From an uncultured Erysipelotrichaceae bacterium (GTDB lineage: Bacteria > Bacillota_I > Bacilli_A > RF39 > UBA660): a DNA stretch of 37,657 nt. The stretch lies in NCBI GenBank assembly GCA_902764145.1, contig CACWUS010000014.1, positions 1-37,657 of the forward strand, in the 5' to 3' direction. The notes beneath the pieces were generated by a model, which had not been told where the DNA came from, did not search any database, and saw nothing but the letters and a program-made list of their open reading frames with translations. The position numbers and the translations under genes are program-made. Positions 1 through 6,751 of the stretch are shown here, piece after piece (the stretch's first letter is position 1; each line of letters starts with the position of its first letter).

Positions 1-20
1 GGTTTAAAGTGTTTTCCCAT
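1..20 (-). CDS. 5' fragment of an IS transposase gene (OrfA-like), partial
   Basis: Only the first six codons (MGKHFK) and part of a seventh are present before the window ends. AGGAGGT lies 12 to 18 bases upstream of the ATG, and the start follows about 70 bases after the presumed terminal repeat. This is where the first reading frame of an IS3-type element sits. The identity is inferred from context; the fragment is too short for a sequence-based call. Confidence 0.45.
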
Positions 21-92
21 ATAAAAATAGTACCTCCTTTCTTGAGATACTATTATATATCTACTTTTTTAAAGTGTCCAAAATAGGGTTCA
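1..92 (-). mobile_element. Terminal part of an IS3-family-like insertion sequence, running off the left edge
   Basis: Read on the minus strand, an element appears to begin near position 92 with TGAACCCTATTTTGGACA, a TG-start terminal repeat containing the TTGGACA core seen in IS3/IS150-type elements. It is followed by an AT-rich leader, a strong AGGAGGT ribosome binding site and an ATG at position 20. The rest lies outside the window. The family call rests on terminal-repeat style and on a start codon placed soon after the repeat. No second terminal repeat or target duplication can be seen, so the exact boundary is inferred. Confidence 0.6.
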
Positions 93-107
93 CTTCATTT
101 TACAAAT

Positions 108-518
108 CTACTTTTTTTCAATCCACATATATGTTCCATCCATTCTTTCTGGTCTATACTTCATGCCACATTTAACATAAAAATTTCTATTTCCACTTGT
201 AGGTGTTGCCTCTATTTGAAACTTTTCATTATCTTTTAAATTACTTTCTACCATTTCAAATAATGTTTTTAACACCATTTTACCATAACCTTTTCCTTGA
301 AATTCTTTTTTAACAAGAACATCTGATAAAACACCTTTACAAGAATAATCACTAACTATTCTTCCACATGCTACTATATTGTTATTCTCAAAAATACTAA
401 CTTTATATTCTGTATTTTGAAGTCCCTTTTTTAATTGACTTAGACTAATCTCTTTCCACTCTAAACTTTTTCTCATTTCATATAAATCTTCTTCAGTTAA
501 ATCTTTAATTATTTGCAT
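108..518 (-). CDS. GNAT-family N-acetyltransferase
   Basis: A 136-residue single-domain GNAT protein. Motif A, the acetyl-CoA pyrophosphate-binding loop, is visible as EFQGKGYGKMVL near residues 72-83 (the Q-x-x-G-x-G pattern). It is preceded by the usual strand 'VLSDVLV' and followed by a C-terminal 'NRNFYVKCGM' element typical of this fold. The substrate cannot be told from sequence. An upstream in-frame start would add 17 residues, but ATG 518 has a perfect AGGAGGT eight bases upstream and is preferred. The start overlaps the end of the VanZ-like gene by 10 bases, so the two are translated from one message. No clear terminator lies between the stop and the IS end at 92, so the IS may have inserted into the 3' flank. 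Confidence 0.85.
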   Translation of the reverse strand: MQIIKDLTEEDLYEMRKSLEWKEISLSQLKKGLQNTEYKVSIFENNNIVACGRIVSDYSCKGVLSDVLVKKEFQGKGYGKMVLKTLFEMVESNLKDNEKFQIEATPTSGNRNFYVKCGMKYRPERMDGTYMWIEKK

Positions 519-964
519 ATTATCATACCTCCTATATAAATAATTATTAATGACAATAAAGAACCACATGTATCTATAAAAACATCAATAATTTGAGCAC
601 TCCTATTTAATACAAATAATTGGTGTATTTCATCTGAAGATGCATATAAAAAACAAAGTAATAAAGTAATAATATATATTTTTTTAATATTATATTGCTT
701 TAATAAAAAATATATAAGTATTGATAAAACAAAGAATTCACTTGCATGAGCTATTTTCCTAACAATAGGATCTAACTCTATAATCAGTTCTTCTTTATCT
801 ACTTCACTAATATTTGGTTTAATTATTTCTATTACATTTCCAAGAGTTTTATATAAAAAGCCTTGACTTTGCTCAGTAGATTCAATTCCATTAAAACTTG
901 AAAAATAAAAAATTAATCCCATCCAAAAAACAACTAATATCCATAATACTATTTTTTTAATCAT
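509..964 (-). CDS. VanZ-like family membrane protein
   Basis: A 151-residue protein with four hydrophobic segments: near residues 4-22, around the 'IAHASEFF' region, 'IIYFLL...LLLCFLYASS', and the C-terminal 'SLLSLIIIYIGG'. The VanZ-like signature is clear: an N-terminal 'FYFSSFNG', a 'KIAHASEF' motif, then 'YASSDEIHQLFVLNRSAQIIDVFIDTCG'-type spacing of the D-E-x-H-Q motif and a second D-x-x-x-D-x-x-G motif. Family members are integral membrane proteins, some linked to glycopeptide tolerance; their biochemical role is poorly defined. A TTG start at 982 is possible, but ATG 964 with GAGG about 12 bases upstream is more likely. It overlaps the Nudix gene's 3' end by 8 bases. Confidence 0.8.
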   Translation of the reverse strand: MIKKIVLWILVVFWMGLIFYFSSFNGIESTEQSQGFLYKTLGNVIEIIKPNISEVDKEELIIELDPIVRKIAHASEFFVLSILIYFLLKQYNIKKIYIITLLLCFLYASSDEIHQLFVLNRSAQIIDVFIDTCGSLLSLIIIYIGGMIICK

Positions 965-1361
965 TATTAATATATTCCTCAACTTTATCTTTAATAGACG
1001 TCCATAATTTTTTTAATGATTCATAACTTAAAGTATTTTCTACATCATTAAAATTAGTCCAAACTACATCATGTGTATCAGTTGATTTATTATTACTATT
1101 TCCATCATCTTTTGCTAAATAATAATGGCATTCACACTCTTCATTTTTGGGAGTTACATATCTTTCTATATATATTGGATCATCCATTAACAATTTCACT
1201 CTTCTTTTAGTTTCCTCTTCTGTTTCACGAATAGCACATTCAAGTAATGTTTCTCCAGCTTCTAAGTGTCCTTTTGGAAAAGAATAATCATTATAACTAT
1301 CTCTATAAATTAAACATATTCTATTTTTATTAATTAAAATCGTACCTGCTTTTAATGTCAT
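957..1361 (-). CDS. Nudix-family hydrolase
   Basis: A 134-residue protein with the Nudix box beginning at Gly31 (GHLEAGE, then RETEEET). It follows the G-x5-E-x7-R-E-U-x-E-E pattern whose glutamates bind the catalytic metal. The last Gly of the strict consensus is replaced here by Lys. Nudix enzymes hydrolyse nucleoside diphosphates linked to another moiety; the substrate cannot be read from the sequence. The start ATG 1361 has a TATGGAGGA ribosome binding site. It leads a small operon with the VanZ-like and GNAT genes, with overlapping ends, and starts about 30 bases after the terminator of the coat-protein gene. Confidence 0.88.
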   Translation of the reverse strand: MTLKAGTILINKNRICLIYRDSYNDYSFPKGHLEAGETLLECAIRETEEETKRRVKLLMDDPIYIERYVTPKNEECECHYYLAKDDGNSNNKSTDTHDVVWTNFNDVENTLSYESLKKLWTSIKDKVEEYINND

Positions 1362-1392
1362 ATATCCTCCATAATAAGTATTTTATCATTTA

Positions 1393-1420
1393 AAAAGGTA
1401 TTTTAAAATACCTTTTATTT
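1393..1420 (-). terminator. Rho-independent terminator of the CotD-like gene
   Basis: AAAAGGTATT and AATACCTTTT form a 10-bp palindromic stem around TTAA, just after the stop of the coat-like gene. The run is A/T-rich on both sides, so it could act in either direction. Confidence 0.65.
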
Positions 1421-1421
1421 T

Positions 1422-1736
1422 TTACATAAATGATGGACCACATGCATTAACATTACATACTTCATTTTCTTCTGTACAAGTATAACAAGGTGTGTATGTA
1501 TGTTTATATATATGATGATTAATTATTCTAGTATTAATTGGTTGAACATGTGGAACTTCATGAATAATTTGTCTATGTACACATCTTTCTTGTGGACATT
1601 CATAAATTGGTGGACACATCATAGGTTGTGCTGTAGGACATGCATTCATTTCTACTCCTTTATTATCTTTAGTAACCTTTAATTCAGCACTACCTTCAAC
1701 ACTATAGCCTTGATACATTCCCATATTATCTATCAT
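1422..1736 (-). CDS. CotD-like spore coat protein
   Basis: A 104-residue hydrophilic protein rich in Cys, His, Pro and Tyr with no signal peptide or membrane helix. It has a Cys/Pro-rich first half (CPPIYECPQERC) and a central HEVPHVQPINTRIINHHIY block. That block matches the CotD-type pattern of H-x-x-P-H-x-x-P-x-x-T-x-x-x-N-H-H. The tail holds further cysteines (PCYTC). CotD is an inner-coat protein made late in the mother cell in Bacillus. The assignment rests on recognition of the His/Pro pattern and composition. It is a single-gene unit: a strong AAGGAG ribosome binding site, its own terminator, and an inverted repeat upstream. The main alternative is a metal-binding Cys/His protein unrelated to spores. 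Confidence 0.65.
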   Translation of the reverse strand: MIDNMGMYQGYSVEGSAELKVTKDNKGVEMNACPTAQPMMCPPIYECPQERCVHRQIIHEVPHVQPINTRIINHHIYKHTYTPCYTCTEENEVCNVNACGPSFM

Positions 1737-1751
1737 ATTAACAACTCCTTT

Positions 1752-1787
1752 TCACAAGTATTTTATGTAAATTAATCTCTTGTGAAT
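1752..1787 (-). promoter_or_regulatory. Inverted repeat enclosing a possible sporulation-type -10 upstream of the CotD-like gene
   Basis: TTCACAAG and CTTGTGAA form a perfect 8-base inverted repeat separated by 20 bases. Between the arms on the minus strand is CATAAAATA, which fits the CATAnnnTA -10 pattern of sigma-K. The only nearby 'AC' is 14 bases upstream instead of the usual 16 or so, so the promoter call is weak. The arm nearest the gene runs directly into the AAGGAG ribosome binding site. The repeat could be an operator or an mRNA hairpin limiting translation. Confidence 0.3.
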
Positions 1788-1802
1788 AGGTATTTAATAT
1801 AA

Positions 1803-1824
1803 AAAAGTAGATTTCTCTACTTTT
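1803..1824 (-). terminator. Terminator ending the VWA/XpaC/solute-binding operon
   Basis: AAAAGTAGA-GAAA-TCTACTTTT followed by a T-rich run on the minus strand. The TAG stop of the solute-binding-like gene lies inside the 5' arm. Confidence 0.75.
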
Positions 1825-2938
1825 CCTTTAAATAATTAATAACTTCATTATAGTAATCCATTTTAAGCCCTGGAGTAACACTCTTTATTTCACTAGGAAT
1901 ACCTTTAACATTTATTTTACTTACATCATAGTTTCCACCAGTAACTCCAACTCTAAATCCATGTTTTGACCATGCTACTTGAGCTACTTTACTATCTTTA
2001 AATCCATCAATTAATTTTTTACCATTCTCTGTGAAAGCTGCAATACAGTGAGAATTCCAAATAGTTGGTGTTGGATATAAAATAACAACTTTATCTTTTA
2101 CTTGATTCCATCCATCTGGATTAGAATTAGCAAAATCAATAACACTTTTTTCATAATCAACAATCATAGGTTTAGCACCCATACCAGTTTTTAAAAACAT
2201 TGAGAATAAATCTGCAGGAGTATTATTCATGTAACCTGATTTAATATAGAATTCTTTTAATTTAGGAAGTGCTGCTTTTACAGATTCATCATTTACTTCG
2301 CCACCAGCCATTATAGATAATAATAATCCATAATATGTTGCTCCTGGTGAGCTAGTAACTGGATCTACTGAACCAATATTTATTGAACCATAAATAGATT
2401 CTAAACCAATATCTTTCCACTTCTTACCTTCTAAAATATAATTTATTAGTTTAGGCATATCAGTTATATAGTAAACACCATCATTTAATGTAACTATTTT
2501 TTCCTTAATTAATACATCTACAACTTCTTTCCAACTATATATAACAATAGGTGTATTTAAAGTTGGTTCACCTGCTAAAACAGTTTGTCTTTGCGCTTCA
2601 CCTATTTGTGCTGGAGTTTTATAATAATCGTAATATCTTTGATCAGAAAAGAATACTAAATCATATGCACTACCATCTTTTCTCACAAGTTCTTCTTTTA
2701 CAGTTTTACCATTACTCCAAGTATCTTGAACAAGTTCAAATTCGTATTTATCAGCAAATATTTTGTTGATTTCTTCATCACCAAGTAAATCTTCTTTTCC
2801 TCCTCCAATCGCACCATATATTTTTTCAACATTAGGATTAAATGTATCTCTATTTTTAAATACAATTACAAGCACAATAATAACTACTACTAATGCAATT
2901 CCTATTATTTTTGATAACATTCCTTCTTTTTTAAACAT
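1817..2938 (-). CDS. Membrane-anchored extracellular solute-binding-like protein
   Basis: A 373-residue protein with one N-terminal transmembrane anchor (about residues 9-28, IIGIALVVVIIVLVIVF) and a large outside domain. The outside domain resembles the type-2 periplasmic-binding fold: a 'YDLVFFSDQRYY' strand-loop, an 'NTPIVIYSWKEVVDVLI' segment, and a central 'SSPGATYYGLLLSIMAGG' region as in sulfate/iron-type binding proteins. There is no lipobox Cys, so the TM helix holds it in the membrane. No ABC permease or ATPase genes lie nearby, which argues against a plain importer. ATG 2938 is chosen because GGGAAG sits 8 bases upstream; the GTG nine bases earlier would overlap that site. It overlaps the XpaC-like gene by 8 bases and is the last gene of a three-gene operon. 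The ligand is unknown. Confidence 0.7.
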   Translation of the reverse strand: MFKKEGMLSKIIGIALVVVIIVLVIVFKNRDTFNPNVEKIYGAIGGGKEDLLGDEEINKIFADKYEFELVQDTWSNGKTVKEELVRKDGSAYDLVFFSDQRYYDYYKTPAQIGEAQRQTVLAGEPTLNTPIVIYSWKEVVDVLIKEKIVTLNDGVYYITDMPKLINYILEGKKWKDIGLESIYGSINIGSVDPVTSSPGATYYGLLLSIMAGGEVNDESVKAALPKLKEFYIKSGYMNNTPADLFSMFLKTGMGAKPMIVDYEKSVIDFANSNPDGWNQVKDKVVILYPTPTIWNSHCIAAFTENGKKLIDGFKDSKVAQVAWSKHGFRVGVTGGNYDVSKINVKGIPSEIKSVTPGLKMDYYNEVINYLKEK

Positions 2939-3539
2939 TTTTATCACTTCCCTTTATATCATCATCATCTAATTCAAAATCAGATGTTCTTTCAAATATT
3001 TTCATTTCGAAATCAAATGCTTTATCTTTTGATTTTATTATTTCAGTAAGTAATTTATTACATTCTTGTTCAACTTCTCTTATATATACAGACATTTTTA
3101 ATATTAATTTATTCTCAACAAAAGTTTTTTCCTCTTTCTTTTCTGCTTCTATATATTTTGAAACTATCTTATCTGTAAATGGTAAGTAATAATCTAGAAA
3201 ATTATATATTTTAGTAGCATTTCTTGGTTGAGTTTGCAAATGTTCTGTTATCTTTTGAGTATGATTAACTATTTTTCCAATTTTTTCTCTTATACTTTTA
3301 TCTTTAATTTTTTCTTTATAATCATTAAGTTTTGACATTTCAAAATTATATTTTGCTAATGCAGTTCTATCATAAACTCTAACATCTGAACTCTTAAATA
3401 AGAATATACCGGCTATATAAGATAAGCAAGCAAATATAAGTGATATCCATAATGGAAAATCTAAAAGTAAATATACTATTATGAAACATCCACCAGTAAG
3501 AAAAGCCGAATATATATATCTTTTCTGTATATTTATCAT
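2931..3539 (-). CDS. XpaC-family protein (5-bromo-4-chloroindolyl phosphate hydrolysis family)
   Basis: A 202-residue protein with two N-terminal membrane helices (residues about 9-26 and 29-48) and a cytoplasmic helical remainder. The core 'REKIGKIVNHTQKITEHLQ' followed by 'FLDYYLPFTDKIVSKY' matches the conserved XpaC block, in which a helix precedes an F-L-D-Y-Y-L-P motif. The family was named from a phosphatase phenotype in Bacillus, but members have no recognisable catalytic site and often sit beside TelA-type toxic-anion-resistance genes. No telA is in this window. The start ATG overlaps the stop of the VWA gene (TAATG) and has AAGGAGC upstream. An acidic tail (ELDDDDIK) ends the protein. 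It probably forms a membrane complex with its two neighbours. Confidence 0.72.
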   Translation of the reverse strand: MINIQKRYIYSAFLTGGCFIIVYLLLDFPLWISLIFACLSYIAGIFLFKSSDVRVYDRTALAKYNFEMSKLNDYKEKIKDKSIREKIGKIVNHTQKITEHLQTQPRNATKIYNFLDYYLPFTDKIVSKYIEAEKKEEKTFVENKLILKMSVYIREVEQECNKLLTEIIKSKDKAFDFEMKIFERTSDFELDDDDIKGSDKNV

Positions 3540-5134
3540 TAATTATAGCTCCTTACTTCTTTAAACGCTTCAGTTAAATTAGTTTTTCCATCAAACACTT
3601 TAGCATTTGACAACTCTGCAATATCTTCAAGTTGTTTCCTTCTAGCACTTCCAAACATTATACTATAAATAGGAACATTACTTCCATTATATGCATTTTT
3701 TAAAGAAGCATAAGAACCAATATTAGCTTCTCCATCAGTCATAAGTATAATTGTTTTTGTATAATCATCTTTAAGATTTAAAGAATTTAACTTTTTAATT
3801 CCTTCTATAGCACAACCATATAAATTAGTACCACCATTTGGTTGGAATGACTGAACTTGATATATTAAATCTGAAGTATCTTTTCCATTTTCAGTATAAA
3901 ATGGTCCAACTACATCATTAGCAAATGAATATATATATATTTTATCATTTTCAGAAAATTGGATATTGTCATTACTTGCAGTATCATAATCTAATATATA
4001 TTTCATTGCATTTTTTAGTTCTAATATTCCATCTCCATACATACTACCAGAAACATCAAGACAAAATACAATAGCTGAAGGCTTTCTAAATACTTCTAAA
4101 TATAAACTAATAGCTTCATTTATAACATCTTTTGAAGGATATTTAAGTGGCATTAAATACTTTGTTGTATCAATACCCCATTCTTTCTTAAATGAATTAT
4201 TATCTGCTTTTTCATTTACTCCACCATACCATGTTCTCTTACCCAGTGATTCTAGTTTCTTTTGTGAAGAATTACTTAACAAGAAAGATTGTAGTTTTAA
4301 AAACTGTTCTTCTTTTTCTTGACCATTATCAATATATGCAAAAGGTGAATCATTAATTGATACTCCATCTAATGGATATATTAAATATAATGGTTCTTTA
4401 TTATTTTTAACTAATTCTTTATTTATTTCTATTAAAGATGATTCAGTAGCAATTACAGCCTCATAATCATTTGTTTTTAAAAACATTTCTTTTAAGAAAT
4501 CATCTGTTCCAGATACTCTTTCAACTCCAGAAAACAAAGCTTTTAAATCTTTTTCTAAAGTCTTGCTTTTAAGCATTTTACTTGTTAATATTTCAGGTGA
4601 ACCAGATAATGAATTTAAAAAACCTAAATATGCAATTAAACCAGTATTTGTTTTTGTTACTGAAGACATTACATATTTCAATTTACCATCTTGTATAGCC
4701 TTTACTATATCCTTATTGTATACATTATTATCCACAAAACCTAATTCTTTAGCTTTACTCTTTTTAATTCCAAAAACAACAGGATTAATATTAATAGATT
4801 TTGAATTTGATGTACTAACATTATTTAACATATATAACCAAGTAGAATTTGACATCCATACAGCATCATATAAATTAGAATTACTTTCTAATTTATCAAT
4901 AGCTTCTAAATCATCAGCATATGTAATAGTTAAATAAATTTTATTTTTATTTGCAAAATCCATTAATTCTTTTTCAAAAGACTTGTTATCTTCATTAGAA
5001 AGAATTTTAAAAAATTTATCACTATATCTTTTTGAAGGTGAATATCCACTTTCATTTAATATACTAGATAATACTGCTAAACCTATTAAAATTAATATAA
5101 CCAATGTAATTACTTTACCTTTACCATTTTTCAA
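3539..5134 (-). CDS. Substrate-binding and VWA domain-containing membrane protein
   Basis: A 531-residue protein. It has an N-terminal TM helix (about residues 7-25), then a periplasmic-binding-protein-like region to about residue 320. A C-terminal von Willebrand A domain follows from about residue 350 with an intact MIDAS metal site: DVSGS at 360-364, the Thr of GGTN at 434-437, and the Asp of MTDGE near 467. The VWA domain should face outside the cell and bind a partner through a divalent metal. An ATG exists at 5173, but a sigma-A promoter overlaps it, so it lies upstream of transcription. The TTG at 5134 is preceded by AAGTGGGTGAT, a 9/11 match to the full anti-SD complement, with good spacing. 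It leads the operon with the XpaC-like and solute-binding-like genes. The function of the complex is unknown. Confidence 0.75.
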   Translation of the reverse strand: MKNGKGKVITLVILILIGLAVLSSILNESGYSPSKRYSDKFFKILSNEDNKSFEKELMDFANKNKIYLTITYADDLEAIDKLESNSNLYDAVWMSNSTWLYMLNNVSTSNSKSININPVVFGIKKSKAKELGFVDNNVYNKDIVKAIQDGKLKYVMSSVTKTNTGLIAYLGFLNSLSGSPEILTSKMLKSKTLEKDLKALFSGVERVSGTDDFLKEMFLKTNDYEAVIATESSLIEINKELVKNNKEPLYLIYPLDGVSINDSPFAYIDNGQEKEEQFLKLQSFLLSNSSQKKLESLGKRTWYGGVNEKADNNSFKKEWGIDTTKYLMPLKYPSKDVINEAISLYLEVFRKPSAIVFCLDVSGSMYGDGILELKNAMKYILDYDTASNDNIQFSENDKIYIYSFANDVVGPFYTENGKDTSDLIYQVQSFQPNGGTNLYGCAIEGIKKLNSLNLKDDYTKTIILMTDGEANIGSYASLKNAYNGSNVPIYSIMFGSARRKQLEDIAELSNAKVFDGKTNLTEAFKEVRSYN

Positions 5135-5163
5135 ACTTATCACCCACTTATTATCTCTACTTA

Positions 5164-5192
5164 AGTATATCATGTTACAAAAAAAAGAACAA
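5164..5192 (-). promoter_or_regulatory. Sigma-A promoter of the VWA/XpaC/solute-binding operon
   Basis: TTGTTC (5187-5192), a 17-base spacer, and TATACT (5164-5169) on the minus strand. Transcription would start near 5157, downstream of the apparent ATG at 5173. This supports the TTG start at 5134. The -35 overlaps the ffh terminator. Confidence 0.6.
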
Positions 5193-5206
5193 CAATGTTC
5201 CTTTTA
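5179..5206 (-). terminator. Terminator of ffh
   Basis: GGAACA-TTG-TTGTTC followed by eight T on the minus strand, starting right at the ffh stop codon. Confidence 0.65.
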
Positions 5207-6499
5207 AAATTTCATATTTTTCATTTGTCTCATCATAGTTTTCATTTGATCAAATTGTTTTAATAATCTATTTACATCTTCTACTTTTTGACCTGAACCA
5301 TTAGCTATTCTTTGCTTTCTACTAGCTTTTATTATATTTGGATTTCTTCTTTCCTCTTTTGTCATAGATAATACAATAGCTTCAGTTCTAGCCATAACTT
5401 TAGGGTCTATTTCTACTTTATTAAGCCCCATTTTAGAAGCACCTGGTAATAATTTAATAATATTTTCAAGTGGGCCTAATTTTTTAATTTGTTTAGTAGT
5501 TTTTAAAAAGTCTTCTAAATCAAATTTACCTCTTTGCATTTTTTTAGCAGTACTCATCATTTCATCTTGATCAAGTTCTGCTTCAGTTTTTTCAATGATT
5601 GATAGTAAATCTCCCATACCAAGAATTCTATTAGCTATTCTATCTGGATAAAACTCACCAATACCATCTAATTTTTCAGAGTTACCTATTAACTTAATTG
5701 GAATGTTAGTTAAATGTCTTAATGATAGTGCTACTCCACCCTTAGTATCACCATCCATTTTAGTAAGAACACAACCAGTTAAGTGAAGTTTATCATTAAA
5801 ACCTGTTATTACATTAATAGCATCTTGTCCCATCATAGCATCAATAACCAAAAGTTCTTCATGAGGATGAACAGTCTGTTCAATATTAACAAGTTCTTCC
5901 ATTAACTCTTCATCAATTTGTAAACGTCCAGCAGTATCTATAAGAATATAATCATATCCATTCTTTTTAGCATATTCTATACCATTTTTTGCTATATCTA
6001 CAGGATTTCCTTTACCTTCATCATAAACTTCAATATTAAGCTCTTTTCCTATTGTTTTAAGTTGATCAATTGCAGCTGGTCTATAAACGTCACAAGCTAT
6101 AAACATTGGCTTTTTATGGTTTTTCTTTCTAACCATATTACCTATTTTACCAATAGTTGTAGTTTTACCACCACCTTGAAGACCAACAATCATTACTATT
6201 GTAGGGTTTTTAGTAACTTCTAGTGGACTAGCATCTCCACCTAATAAACTAACAAGCTCATCTTTAAGAATTTTAACAAACATGTCACCGGGTTTAATTG
6301 ATTTTCTAACTTCTTCACCAAGAGCTTTTTCTTTAACTTTATCAATAAATTCTCTTACTATTTTAACATTAACATCTGCTTCCAATAAACAAAGTCTAAT
6401 TTCACGAACTATATCACTTATATTATCTTCATTTATTACACCTTTTGATTTAATATTACTAACTACTTTTTGTAATCTTTCACTTAAGTTTTCAAACAT
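5204..6499 (-). CDS. ffh: Signal recognition particle protein Ffh (SRP54)
   Basis: A 431-residue GTPase that binds signal sequences on ribosomes and delivers them with SRP RNA to the receptor FtsY. Three parts are clear. The N domain helices cover residues 1-85. The G domain has the P-loop GLQGGGKTTT near 109-118, DVYRPAA, DTAGR and the TKMDG specificity motif. The Met-rich M domain runs from about 300 to the end, with 'RKQRIANGSGQKVEDVNRLLKQF' spacing and a tail of QMKTMMRQMKNM. Length is close to the usual 440-450. The ribosome binding site AAAGGTGAT lies just before ATG 6499. It is a single-gene unit with its own terminator; the ylxM gene often found upstream in Firmicutes is not present. 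No SRP RNA gene is recognisable in this window. Confidence 0.97.
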   Translation of the reverse strand: MFENLSERLQKVVSNIKSKGVINEDNISDIVREIRLCLLEADVNVKIVREFIDKVKEKALGEEVRKSIKPGDMFVKILKDELVSLLGGDASPLEVTKNPTIVMIVGLQGGGKTTTIGKIGNMVRKKNHKKPMFIACDVYRPAAIDQLKTIGKELNIEVYDEGKGNPVDIAKNGIEYAKKNGYDYILIDTAGRLQIDEELMEELVNIEQTVHPHEELLVIDAMMGQDAINVITGFNDKLHLTGCVLTKMDGDTKGGVALSLRHLTNIPIKLIGNSEKLDGIGEFYPDRIANRILGMGDLLSIIEKTEAELDQDEMMSTAKKMQRGKFDLEDFLKTTKQIKKLGPLENIIKLLPGASKMGLNKVEIDPKVMARTEAIVLSMTKEERRNPNIIKASRKQRIANGSGQKVEDVNRLLKQFDQMKTMMRQMKNMKF

Positions 6500-6610
6500 A
6501 ATATCACCTTTATTAATTATATCAAATAATTAATTATTTTTTAATAACTATGTATAATTATTAAATTTTTCTCTATACTTCTTATTATATTATTATTTAT
6601 AGTTTTATAA

Positions 6611-6680
6611 TAAAAAACCTAACTAAAAGTTAGGCAAAACCAGAGGTAAGCCAAACCCAATATGGCCAAATGTTCCCTCT
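6611..6680 (-). ncRNA. Candidate small structured RNA (or leader RNA of ffh), family unknown
   Basis: Between rpoC and ffh a complete short transcription unit is visible on the minus strand: a promoter, a start predicted near 6680, and a strong terminator ending near 6611. The first bases, AGAGG, pair with CCTCT (plus-strand 6642-6646) to close a multi-part structure that begins at the predicted +1. Inside it GCCA pairs with TGGC (6650-6653 with 6663-6666) around a G/T-rich loop. I do not recognise the family. It lacks the GGAAG...AGCAG core of SRP RNA and fits none of the common riboswitch cores I know. It may act alone, or with its terminator as an attenuator for ffh, which starts about 110 bases further on. 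Confidence 0.5.
6612..6634 (-). terminator. Intrinsic terminator of the candidate small RNA
   Basis: CCTAACT-TTT-AGTTAGG followed by TTTTTT on the minus strand: a clean 7-bp stem, 3-base loop and U-tract. No gene other than the candidate RNA can use it, because rpoC has its own terminator upstream. Confidence 0.8.
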
Positions 6681-6686
6681 AAACTT

Positions 6687-6715
6687 AATATATGATATTT
6701 TTTTAATTTTGTAAA
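6687..6715 (-). promoter_or_regulatory. Promoter of the candidate small RNA
   Basis: TTTACA (6710-6715), a 17-base spacer, and TATATT (6687-6692) on the minus strand. It directly follows the T-run of the rpoC terminator. Confidence 0.55.
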
Positions 6716-6747
6716 AAAAGTAAAAGAGATGTCAATATGACATCTCT
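6711..6747 (-). terminator. Terminator of the rpoBC operon
   Basis: AGAGATGTCA-TAT-TGACATCTCT, a perfect 10-bp stem with a 3-base loop, followed by a T-rich tract on the minus strand, 5 bases after the rpoC stop. Confidence 0.9.
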
Positions 6748-6751
6748 TGTT

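Noticed and set aside
1740..1787. A confident sigma-K promoter for the CotD-like gene
   Set aside because: The -10 fits but the -35 'AC' is at the wrong distance; kept only as a weak regulatory note.
6611..6680. SRP RNA (ffs) next to ffh
   Set aside because: The candidate RNA lacks the conserved GGAAG...AGCAG helix-8 core and cannot form the standard SRP hairpin.
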